A DNA stretch of 29,544 bases from SAR202 cluster bacterium. GTDB lineage: Bacteria; Chloroflexota; Dehalococcoidia; SAR202; GCA-002694895. Below are positions 9,479 through 17,417 of the stretch, piece after piece; the stretch's first letter is position 1; the number at the start of each line of letters is the position of its first letter. The stretch spans positions 1 to 29,544 of the forward strand of contig VFGQ01000111.1 of the NCBI GenBank assembly GCA_009391605.1, in the 5' to 3' direction. A model generated the notes under the pieces. It saw nothing but the letters and a program-made list of their open reading frames with translations. It was not told the DNA's origin and did no database searches. The position numbers and the translations under genes were made by a program.

Positions 9479-10579
9479 ATGAAAATTTGTGTTGTTTGCT
9501 CTTATGGAATTGATAACCCCGGAGGTGTTTGGAATCACGTTTTTAATTTAACTCAGCAATTAAAAAACAAAAAAATTCAACATATTCTTGTAACACCGGA
9601 AAGTAAAACTAATACCTATGATCGAAAGAATCATTATCAAATAGGAAAAACATTCAAGATAAATAGTGCCGGATCCAAAGCGAATATCACTTTATCTCCT
9701 TTTATAAATAAACAAGTAAAAAGTATAATTTCTAACTATAAACCAGACATTATACACTTACACGAACCTTTTGCAGGATCTTTACCAATCAGTTTTTTAC
9801 TACACTCTCAATCTAAAAACATAGCAACGTTCCATTCAAATCAAGGTACGAATTTATATAAATTTGGATTAAACAAAATATTCAAACCACTAGACAAAAA
9901 AATAGATGCACGAATAGCTGTATCAAAAACTGCTGAAAATTTTATAAATACATATTTCCAACACGTTTATGAAATAATCCCCAACGGAGTCAATGCAGAG
10001 TTTTTTAATAAAGCTAAAAAAATTGATAAAATTAAAGACAATAAATTAAACATAATTTTTATTGGAAGAAACGATCATAGAAAAGGATTAAATACTCTTA
10101 TTAAAACCTTAAAAAAATATACATTTGATTTTCCTATTAGGCTAATTATACTAGGCAACAAAATATCTAATCTTAATATCAATAATATAAAAATTATTAA
10201 TCCTGGATATGTTAATGAAAGTATCAAAGCAGAATACCTCCAGTCATCAGATATTCTTTGTGCTCCTTCTTTAGAAAAAGAAAGTTTCGGAATTATATTA
10301 CTAGAAGCAATGGCTGCAAATACAGCTATTATAGCTTCAGATATTCAAGGATATAATGAAATAATTACAAACAATGTTAATGGATTACTTGTAGAGCCTA
10401 ATAATACAAATCAATTAGCTCAATCAATTAAAAAATTACATGATGACAAAAATCAAAAACAAAAACTGATCACAAATAGTAATTCATATATCAAAAATCT
10501 CAATTGGGACAATATTTCTGATAAAATAATTAATGTTTATAAAAATAATTTAAATAATAAAGAAATCGTAAGTCATTGA
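9479..10579 (+). CDS. GT4 glycosyltransferase, PimA-like (phosphatidylinositol mannosyltransferase candidate)
   Basis: A GT-B fold retaining glycosyltransferase of family GT4. The N-terminal glycine loop NPGGVWNHV (residues 13-21) and the donor-site R197 and K202 (GRNDHRKGL) match GT4. The EX7E pair E268/E276 in ESFGIILLEAMAA also matches. The overall pattern closely follows mycobacterial PimA, which adds mannose from GDP-mannose to phosphatidylinositol on the inner face of the membrane. The position between inositol-3-phosphate synthase and a phosphatidylinositol-type synthase supports an inositol lipid acceptor. Sugar donor is not provable from sequence. Six bases separate it from the upstream gene, and its TGA stop overlaps the next gene's TTG start (TTGA). 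Confidence 0.85.
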   Translation: MKICVVCSYGIDNPGGVWNHVFNLTQQLKNKKIQHILVTPESKTNTYDRKNHYQIGKTFKINSAGSKANITLSPFINKQVKSIISNYKPDIIHLHEPFAGSLPISFLLHSQSKNIATFHSNQGTNLYKFGLNKIFKPLDKKIDARIAVSKTAENFINTYFQHVYEIIPNGVNAEFFNKAKKIDKIKDNKLNIIFIGRNDHRKGLNTLIKTLKKYTFDFPIRLIILGNKISNLNINNIKIINPGYVNESIKAEYLQSSDILCAPSLEKESFGIILLEAMAANTAIIASDIQGYNEIITNNVNGLLVEPNNTNQLAQSIKKLHDDKNQKQKLITNSNSYIKNLNWDNISDKIINVYKNNLNNKEIVSH

Positions 10580-11184
10580 ATAATTATCAAATACAGAGAA
10601 ATAAATTGAAATTATATATTAATAAACTATTATATTCTTCAATAATACCCTTACTGGCTAAGGGGAAGATATCACCTAACACTATAACGATTATTGGTTT
10701 TGTATTTTCATTAATTACAATGATTTTAATAAGCCAGGGATATTTATTAATTTCAGGAATACTAATAATCATTTCTAGTATTTTTGATTTGTTAGACGGA
10801 GCTTTGGCTAGATACACAAACAATACAACAAATTTTGGAAAATTTATTGATGCAGTTATTGATAGATTATCTGAAATTGCAATATATGTTGGCTTATTTA
10901 TCTATTTTATTAATGATTCAAATTCTTTATTAATCATTTTTCTTAGTGCAATTTCCAATCAATTGGTAAGTTACATAAAAACAAAATATGAATCTATTGG
11001 TATAGAAGGAGATATAGGTATCTTTACAAGGCCCGAAAGAATTATTTCTCTTGCCCTTGCATTAATAATAGGTTCATTTTATTTGTATATTTTTTATTTA
11101 TTTATGTATATTTCTATCCTTTTAGCATTAATCAGCATAATGCAACGTATATTTCATGGATATATTAATTCTGAGAAAAAATGA
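10576..11184 (+). CDS. CDP-alcohol phosphatidyltransferase (phosphatidylinositol phosphate synthase candidate)
   Basis: Integral membrane enzyme joining CDP-diacylglycerol to an alcohol phosphate. The complete family motif D-x2-D-G-x2-A-R-x8-G-x3-D-x3-D is present, with D71, D74, D92 and D96 as the metal-binding and catalytic aspartates. About five to six hydrophobic segments are visible, and the length is 202 residues. With inositol-3-phosphate synthase in the same operon, the likely product is phosphatidylinositol phosphate, as in actinobacteria. A phosphatidylglycerophosphate synthase is the alternative. The start is TTG, placed in a 4-base overlap with the previous stop, and its own TGA overlaps the next ATG (ATGA at 11181). 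No independent ribosome-binding site is seen, consistent with coupled translation. Confidence 0.85.
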   Translation: MNNYQIQRNKLKLYINKLLYSSIIPLLAKGKISPNTITIIGFVFSLITMILISQGYLLISGILIIISSIFDLLDGALARYTNNTTNFGKFIDAVIDRLSEIAIYVGLFIYFINDSNSLLIIFLSAISNQLVSYIKTKYESIGIEGDIGIFTRPERIISLALALIIGSFYLYIFYLFMYISILLALISIMQRIFHGYINSEKK

Positions 11185-12587
11185 AAAAAATTATTGTTCT
11201 TCTATCATTATCAATATTTTTATTTCCAGTTTTGGATTTAATAGCTGATGATAATGCAGATCCTAAAGTTTCAATTAATAAAACAAATATTAATATAAAT
11301 TTTCCGAGTGATATTACATTCAATATATCAGGATCAAGTACAGAACAAATAGAATCTATTAATTTATTATTTAAATCTGGCAAAGGTAATGCATCCATTA
11401 TTCAACCTTTAGAATTTACCCAAAATAAAAATAACAATGAATTTCATGCAAACTTAAAATGGAGAACTAATACATCAGAAAGATATATACCCCAAGGATC
11501 ACTTATAGAATATCATTTTAATATTTTGACCAAATCTGAATATAATTTAACCACAAAACCAAACACAACAATATATTTAGACCCTAACCACAAATGGGAA
11601 AATATCAAATCAGGATCTGTCACATTTTACTACTCCGAAGTTTATGGATCAGTAGTAAAAAATAGATCTGAAAAATTACTTCAAATTATAAGTGAAACAG
11701 TCGGTATAATGTCACCATTATTAGGATTAGAGTCAAAAAGCCATCCTTTAAGCGTTATGTTATTTAACGATTATGATTATATGACAAAATCGCTCCCACC
11801 AAAAAGTGATACTATAATGAGAAACTTAGTTACAGAAGGGCAAGCATTTACTTCAGAGGGGGTCGTATTAGTATTGGATAACAGACAAACCTCAGCAACA
11901 GCAACTCATGAATTAACACATATCCTTCTAGACAAAGCTGCTAAATCTAAATATATTTATATTCCATCTTGGCTACATGAAGGACTTGCAGAATATGCTA
12001 GCCATCTCCACTATACAGTTAAAGACTCTATTTTTGAAAAAGCATTAGCAGAAGACAAATTATTAAATATAACAAAATATTCAAGTCCGCCTGGTAAACC
12101 AGAAGATGTATTATTATTTTACGGACAATCAGAACAATTTATTAAATATATAATTACTGATTTGGGTAACGATAACTTTACAAAATTTATAAAAGATCTA
12201 AAATCAGGGAAATCTATAAATAATGCAATACTTGATACTTACGAATTAGACAAAACAGAATTAGAAAATAAATGGAGAAAACATATAGGCGCTTCATTAA
12301 TTTCAACATCCATCAAAAAACCAAAATCCCCCACTTCTCCAATCATAAAACCTTATACTCTAGACGAAGTAATTACAAACTCAAAAAAAGTTATAGAGGA
12401 CAATGAAAATTCTTCAATCTCAACTAAAGAAAAGGAAACAAAATCACAAAATCAAATAACAAAAGAAACTTCAATTGCAAATAACAACAGTAGTTGCGGT
12501 TTGTCGCAATCAAATGATGTGGCAATTCTATTATCATTACTATTTATTTTTATTCCGTTCAGATTAAAAAAAAATAATATTATCTAG
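11181..12587 (+). CDS. Exported gluzincin-type metallopeptidase (peptidase MA-like) with C-terminal membrane anchor
   Basis: N-terminal signal peptide (hydrophobic residues about 4-20). A beta-rich region follows, then HELTH at 243-247 and WLHEGLAEY with E267 and E271 about 20-24 residues later. This is the HExxH...E zinc arrangement of the peptidase MA/gluzincin class. After a low-complexity linker (about 373-436) the protein ends with C439-G440, a hydrophobic stretch (about 446-461) and a basic tail RLKKN. That arrangement resembles Cys-containing C-terminal sorting tails such as MYXO-CTERM or GlyGly-CTERM. It overlaps the phosphatidyltransferase stop by 4 bases, so it belongs to the inositol operon. 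The 3' end overlaps dppC by 8 bases on the other strand. Substrate unknown. Confidence 0.8.
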   Translation: MKKIIVLLSLSIFLFPVLDLIADDNADPKVSINKTNININFPSDITFNISGSSTEQIESINLLFKSGKGNASIIQPLEFTQNKNNNEFHANLKWRTNTSERYIPQGSLIEYHFNILTKSEYNLTTKPNTTIYLDPNHKWENIKSGSVTFYYSEVYGSVVKNRSEKLLQIISETVGIMSPLLGLESKSHPLSVMLFNDYDYMTKSLPPKSDTIMRNLVTEGQAFTSEGVVLVLDNRQTSATATHELTHILLDKAAKSKYIYIPSWLHEGLAEYASHLHYTVKDSIFEKALAEDKLLNITKYSSPPGKPEDVLLFYGQSEQFIKYIITDLGNDNFTKFIKDLKSGKSINNAILDTYELDKTELENKWRKHIGASLISTSIKKPKSPTSPIIKPYTLDEVITNSKKVIEDNENSSISTKEKETKSQNQITKETSIANNNSSCGLSQSNDVAILLSLLFIFIPFRLKKNNII

Positions 12588-13521
12588 TTCTGGGATTTAA
12601 AACATCACTCAAAGAATCTCCCAATAAATTCCAGCAAATAATAAGTAAAAACACCACTATTCCAGGGCCAATCAACAACCATGGTTCTTCTCTTAAAACA
12701 CTAATACTTCCTCCTTCAAGTAACATACGTCCAAGGCTAGGTCGTGGAGGTTGAATTCCTAAACCAAGCCAACTTAATATTATTTCCGTTCCTACCAGTG
12801 CTCCCATACCCATAGTTATTGAAACAACTAGCGGGCTAATAGCATTAGGCATCAAATGTAAAAATAAAATTCTTGAAGTAGAGGCACCAATAGATTTTGC
12901 AGAATCAATATATTGATTCTGTTTTATACTTAAAACCTGAGCTCTCATTAATCTTGCAGTTCCAATCCATCCAAAACTTACTAATGCCAAAGATATTACA
13001 AGATAATCTACTATCCCTGTTTTCACCAAACCATTAATATTATAAGCATCTTCAAGGTAACGTATAAAACCCAAAATTCTAGGACGTAAAGTAGCAGCTA
13101 AAATAATCACAAGTAAAATATCAGGAAAAGATGATGAAATTTCACCTATTCTCATAACTAAGGAGTCTACTCTCCCTCCTCTGTAACCAGAAATTAAACC
13201 TAAGCCAACTCCTATAAATATGCCTCCGGTTAAAATTGCTACAAATGTAATAATAACAGTATTTTGTACTCCCCATAAAACTCTGGTGAAAACATCTCTT
13301 CCTGCACGGTCAGTTCCCATCCAATGTTCAATACTAGGTGGTTTTTTGATATTACTATAATCTTGTGCAGTATATTCATAAGGAGCAATAAGAAATGCAA
13401 ATATACCACTAAAATAAATAATTATTAGTATCGCAATACAAAATACAGCAATTTTTTTTCTGAGCAATCTTGACATAGCTGTCATGAAATGCCCTTTTGA
13501 TTGAGTAATATTTTTATTCAT
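12580..13521 (-). CDS. dppC: Peptide ABC transporter permease, DppC/OppC type
   Basis: Inner-membrane permease of a peptide (or nickel/opine-type) importer. A first membrane segment lies near residues 26-48. It is followed by the periplasmic block IEHWMGTDRAGRDVFTRVLWG, which is characteristic of DppC/OppC. Several further segments follow, and the cytoplasmic EAA loop is DSAKSIGASTSRILFLHLMP. Length 313 residues is normal. Its start overlaps the dppB stop (ATGA at 13521-13518). It is the last gene of the dppA-dppB-dppC unit; the two ATPase genes usually found next are absent, and the convergent metallopeptidase gene follows directly. Confidence 0.93.
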   Translation of the reverse strand: MNKNITQSKGHFMTAMSRLLRKKIAVFCIAILIIIYFSGIFAFLIAPYEYTAQDYSNIKKPPSIEHWMGTDRAGRDVFTRVLWGVQNTVIITFVAILTGGIFIGVGLGLISGYRGGRVDSLVMRIGEISSSFPDILLVIILAATLRPRILGFIRYLEDAYNINGLVKTGIVDYLVISLALVSFGWIGTARLMRAQVLSIKQNQYIDSAKSIGASTSRILFLHLMPNAISPLVVSITMGMGALVGTEIILSWLGLGIQPPRPSLGRMLLEGGSISVLREEPWLLIGPGIVVFLLIICWNLLGDSLSDVLNPRTR

Positions 13522-14447
13522 TTGTATCTTATCCTTGGATCAATTATTGAATAAGAAATATCCGCCATCAAATTAGCTATAACAAATGCAGTTGCTCCAA
13601 TAAGTGTAATAGCCATAATTACCGGATAATCTCTGTTAAAAATAGATTCAACACTAAATCTTCCGATACCAGGTATTCCCATAATAGTTTCAGTTATAAA
13701 TGCTCCTCCTAATAGCCCAGCTAATGAGAAAGCTAATATAGTTACAATAGGAATAATTGAGTTCCTAAATACATGTCTAGTACTAACTGTAAAGAAATGA
13801 AGTCCTTTAGATTGGGCTGTTCGTATATAATCCTGCCCCAATACATCCAATGTTGCAGCCCTCATTATTCTGATCATACCGGCTACTCCAGGTATCCCCA
13901 TTGCTAATGCAGGTATTATTATCCTGGAATCAAATATCCCACCCCATCCAGAACAAGGTACTAGACTTGTTTTTAGGCATCCTATCCACAGTAAAAAAGG
14001 AATAGTAATCATAATTGGTATTGACATAAAAAAAACTGAAAAAGATACAATCAAAGGATCTATCCATGTCCCTTGCTTATGAGCTATATAAAAACCTAAA
14101 GGCAATCCTATTGAAATACTTATCAGTAAAGCTACAAGGCTCAATTTTGCTGAAACTATTATTTTTGGAGCAATTAAACTTGAAACTGATCTGCCTCTAA
14201 AACGCAAACTTTCACCAAAATCACCTTTGGATGCACTTTGAATATATTTGTAAAACTGAACCAAGACAGGCTTATCCAAACCCATTTCAGATCTTATTCT
14301 TTCTGCTACCACAGGATCATATTTTGTCCCCATCATTACCTCTACAGGGTCACCAGGGCCAAACCTACCTAATATAAAAGTTATAAAAGCAACTGCAATA
14401 AGCAGAAAAGGAATCCATACTAATCTGCCTACTATATACTTCCACAT
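13518..14447 (-). CDS. dppB: Peptide ABC transporter permease, DppB/OppB type
   Basis: Partner permease to DppC. It starts MWKYIVGRLVWIPFLL with the usual first membrane helix, followed by the FGPGDPVEVMMG and SEMGLDKPVLVQFYKYI blocks typical of DppB. The EAA loop is RTAQSKGLHFFTVSTRHVFR, and the protein ends ISYSIIDPRIRYK. Length 309 residues is normal. It lies 32 bases after dppA, in a spacer made almost only of A and T with no recognisable ribosome-binding site. Its stop overlaps dppC by 4 bases. Confidence 0.93.
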   Translation of the reverse strand: MWKYIVGRLVWIPFLLIAVAFITFILGRFGPGDPVEVMMGTKYDPVVAERIRSEMGLDKPVLVQFYKYIQSASKGDFGESLRFRGRSVSSLIAPKIIVSAKLSLVALLISISIGLPLGFYIAHKQGTWIDPLIVSFSVFFMSIPIMITIPFLLWIGCLKTSLVPCSGWGGIFDSRIIIPALAMGIPGVAGMIRIMRAATLDVLGQDYIRTAQSKGLHFFTVSTRHVFRNSIIPIVTILAFSLAGLLGGAFITETIMGIPGIGRFSVESIFNRDYPVIMAITLIGATAFVIANLMADISYSIIDPRIRYK

Positions 14448-14479
14448 AATTATTACTTATAAATAAATAAATAAATTAA

Positions 14480-16177
14480 TTAATCAACAATTTCAACTAA
14501 AGAATATTTAGGAACACTCATTGGGGTAAGTTTGTAATTTTTAACTCTTTGATTTATCAAAACATATCTATCTCCCGGAAACCATAAAGGTATCCACGGA
14601 GCTTCATCTACAATTATTCTTTCCGCTTTATTATACATTTGCATTCTGTTATTTAAATCCTGTTCAATCCTTGCTGATTCTAAAAGTTTATCTACCTCTT
14701 CATTTTTGTATCCATTATGATTTGTAGATTTTGTAGAATGAAAATTAATATCCAAAAAGTTTTCCGGATCAGGGTAGTCTGCAATCCATCCAAGTCCTGA
14801 AAAAAATTGTAAATCTTGCTTATTTAACATCTGTAAAAAGGTAGCCCATTCTACTTGCTGAATTTCAACTTCAATACCTAATGTTTGCTTCCACATCTCA
14901 ATTATAACTTCAATATCTAAACCTGAACTTCCTCCTGTACCCGGTACAGATAAAATTATTCTTGGTAAATCATTAATGTTAGAATATTTTGATTTCGCCA
15001 ACATATCTTTTGCTAATTGTTCATTAAATTTCAACCCATCAATATTTTTATCGTATCCAGGGAAGCCAGGAGGTAAAATCCCATAAGCAGGTTTAACCAA
15101 ATCAGATAATACTTCAGTTGCAATCAATTCTTTATTAATAGCATGAGCTAAAGCTTGTCTAAAATATTTATCATCAAAAGGAGGTTTTTGTACATTAAAG
15201 CCAATATAATATTGGGAAAAACTTAATGGTGCTATTACTACATCTTTATTTAAATCACTAGATGGATCTAAAACTCTTTCTAAATCTGCCATTCCGACAC
15301 CAGTTAAATCAATTTCACCATTTTCATACATAGCCATAGCTTGACCTCCAGCCAAATTCATAGAAACATATTCTATTTTTGCTGGTTCTCTATACCAATC
15401 TGAATTTCTTTTTAACAATAATTTTTCCCCTATGAGATATTCCTCAAGCATAAAAGGGCCAGATCCATTAGGTGAATCTGTCCAATTTTTATTTTTCACA
15501 TTTTCTGAATCTAAAACAAAAGAAACAGGATAAGTCAATTTCGCTAAAAAGTATGCTTTGGGAGAATCTATATTGATTTCTAAAGTTAATTCATTAATTA
15601 ATTTGATACCTGAAATTTTATCTGTCTTACCATCAATTACATCTTTGACACCAACTATATCCCCAAGGTAATCTTCTGCTGTAATAGAAGTTGTAGCGGG
15701 GTTTGCAGCTCTATTAAATGACCAAATAAAATCTTCTGCTGTTATTTTTTTTCCATTATGAAATTTTGCATTATCTCTAAGTTTAAAAGTATATTTCATA
15801 CCATCATTACTGATATCCCAGGATTCTGCTATATCAGGAATAATTTGTAGATTTGTATCCAATGAAACAAGTCCACTATAAATCTCTAATATTATCCCAG
15901 CTGAAGTAGAGTCTTGAGCTCTGTGAGGGTCAAGTGTTGGTGGATCAGAATATAAAACATTAAGCTGTTTGCCTGCAAATACTATATTCTTATTTGTTTT
16001 CTTAATACTTGTTTCTGATTCATTATTTTTATTATTTTCTGATGAAGCTTTTTCAGAAGTATTAGTGAACTGATCAACATTTTTTTCCTCAGAATCACTA
16101 GAACATGATATCAAAAAAATTAGTAGCAAAGATGAAAATATAACTTTGAATAATAATTTATTTTTCAAGATCCACAT
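14480..16177 (-). CDS. dppA: Peptide-binding lipoprotein, solute-binding protein family 5
   Basis: Extracytoplasmic receptor of the peptide importer encoded by the next two genes. The N-terminal hydrophobic segment ends in the lipobox L22-I-S-C25, so it is a predicted lipoprotein with a Ser/Asn/Lys-rich linker. The mature part has SBP family 5 blocks: LDPHRAQDSTS, AESWDISNDGMKYTFKLRDNAKFHNGKKITAEDF (a classic signature), SFNRAANP and FRQALAHAINKELI. Length 565 residues is typical. AGGA sits 8 bases before the ATG. It follows prfB by 61 bases on the same strand. Substrate (di-, oligopeptide or other) cannot be told from the sequence. Confidence 0.93.
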   Translation of the reverse strand: MWILKNKLLFKVIFSSLLLIFLISCSSDSEEKNVDQFTNTSEKASSENNKNNESETSIKKTNKNIVFAGKQLNVLYSDPPTLDPHRAQDSTSAGIILEIYSGLVSLDTNLQIIPDIAESWDISNDGMKYTFKLRDNAKFHNGKKITAEDFIWSFNRAANPATTSITAEDYLGDIVGVKDVIDGKTDKISGIKLINELTLEINIDSPKAYFLAKLTYPVSFVLDSENVKNKNWTDSPNGSGPFMLEEYLIGEKLLLKRNSDWYREPAKIEYVSMNLAGGQAMAMYENGEIDLTGVGMADLERVLDPSSDLNKDVVIAPLSFSQYYIGFNVQKPPFDDKYFRQALAHAINKELIATEVLSDLVKPAYGILPPGFPGYDKNIDGLKFNEQLAKDMLAKSKYSNINDLPRIILSVPGTGGSSGLDIEVIIEMWKQTLGIEVEIQQVEWATFLQMLNKQDLQFFSGLGWIADYPDPENFLDINFHSTKSTNHNGYKNEEVDKLLESARIEQDLNNRMQMYNKAERIIVDEAPWIPLWFPGDRYVLINQRVKNYKLTPMSVPKYSLVEIVD

Positions 16178-16215
16178 ATTTAAATTCCTGTTTGAATTGA
16201 TTTAAATTTTATTTT

Positions 16216-16243
16216 ATTAATAATTTATTAATTAATTATTAAT
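16216..16243 (-). terminator. 10-bp AT-only inverted repeat between prfB and dppA
   Basis: ATTAATAATT and AATTATTAAT form a perfect 10-bp stem with an 8-base loop. It overlaps the prfB stop codon (16241-16239). On the minus strand it is not followed by a U tract. It could be a weak terminator, an mRNA-stabilising hairpin or an operator for dppA. Confidence 0.3.
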
Positions 16244-17334
16244 TTTTACTCATTCTCAAATAATTATCAATAAATTCATTAATATCTCCATCTAGTATTT
16301 TATCAGGATCTGATGATTCATAATCAGATCTATGGTCTTTAACCATTTTATAAGGATGTAAGACATAACTTCTTATCTGGTTACCCCATTCAGCAGAAAT
16401 ATGAGGCCCTCTAATTTTCTTTTCATTCTCTTCTCTTTTCTTTAATTCCAATGATAATAATCTAGACTGCAATATTCTCATTGCTATTTCTTTATTCTGA
16501 GCCTGCGATCTTTCATTTTGACATGAAACTTTAATACCAGTGGGTATATGTGTAATTCTTATTGCGGTAGAATTTTTTTGAACACTCTGCCCACCTGCCC
16601 CACCAGCTTTAAAAGATTCTATATTTAAATCATCTGATTTTAATTCTATTTCAACATCAGATTCAATTTCAGGTAAAGTTTCAACTAACACAAAAGATGT
16701 ATGTCTAGCATTATCAGAATCATATGGAGATAATCTAACAAGTCTATGCACGCCCTTCTCGCTCTTTAATAAACCATACACATTATTTCCTTTAATATGA
16801 ATTGTGGTACTTTTTATCCCAGCTTCATCTCCTTTTGAGATTTCAAGAATTTTAGATGTCATATTCATTTTTTCAGCCCAACGTAAATACATTCTCATAA
16901 TCATACTTGCCCAGTCCTGGGACTCTACACCACCTGCTCCAGCATGAATTGAAATAATAGCATTTCGTACATCATATTTACCATCAAATAAAGTTTTAAG
17001 TTCTAAATTACCAATATTCTTTTCTAATAAATCAATAGAATTTAAAATCTCTTCCTCAAATGAATTATCATTTTCATCAATAGACAAAATAATTAATTCT
17101 TTTAATGATTGAAGGGAGGATATAACACTATTAATATCATTTAATTGAGATTCATAATATCCCAATTCTTTAGAAATCTTTTGCGCTTTGGTAGAATCAT
17201 TCCAAAACCCATCGGACATAGTTATAGAACTTAATGCATTAATTTTAGAATGTAGTTTGTCAATTTCAAAGCCTCCCCCTTAAACTATCAAAACGCTTTT
17301 CTAATTTATCAATTAATGTTAGAGTATTTTCCAT
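16239..17334 (-). CDS. prfB: Peptide chain release factor 2 with programmed +1 frameshift
   Basis: RF2 releases finished proteins at UGA and UAA. It is read in two frames. Frame 0 starts at the ATG 17334-17332 and runs 22 codons to TGA (17268-17266). Skipping base 17268 continues into the main frame (17267-16239), giving 364 residues, as in the E. coli protein (365). Without the shift the protein would appear to begin falsely at MSDGFW (17219). The catalytic GGQ is at residues 247-249 (AGGAGGQSVQ). The codon-reading tripeptide, normally SPF, reads SPY at 202-204. The ATG has no strong ribosome-binding site. It is divergent from the D-aminoacylase gene, with dppABC downstream. Confidence 0.96.
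17265..17280 (-). promoter_or_regulatory. RF2 autoregulatory frameshift site
   Basis: On the minus strand the order is AGGGGG, AGG, CTT, TGA, A. An internal Shine-Dalgarno-like AGGGGG lies 3 bases before the slippery CTT, and the in-frame TGA follows. This is the same spacing as E. coli AGGGGGtatCTTTGAC. When RF2 is scarce the ribosome pauses at TGA and slips +1, making more RF2. The base after TGA is A here rather than C. Confidence 0.95.
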
Positions 17335-17360
17335 GTTCAAATTGAATCAAATAATTTGAT

Positions 17361-17366
17361 ATTATA
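17361..17366 (-). promoter_or_regulatory. Putative prfB -10 box
   Basis: A perfect TATAAT on the minus strand lies 27 bases before the prfB ATG. No good -35 is found at 16-18 bases, so this is tentative. Confidence 0.35.
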
Positions 17367-17417
17367 ACTACCAAAATCAATAGTTTAAAGCTATTACAAT
17401 ATACTTGATTAAAAAAA

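Noticed and set aside
14448..14479. Short tandem AAAT repeats before dppB
   Set aside because: Only about four imperfect units in a 32-base spacer with no G or C; no different from background composition.
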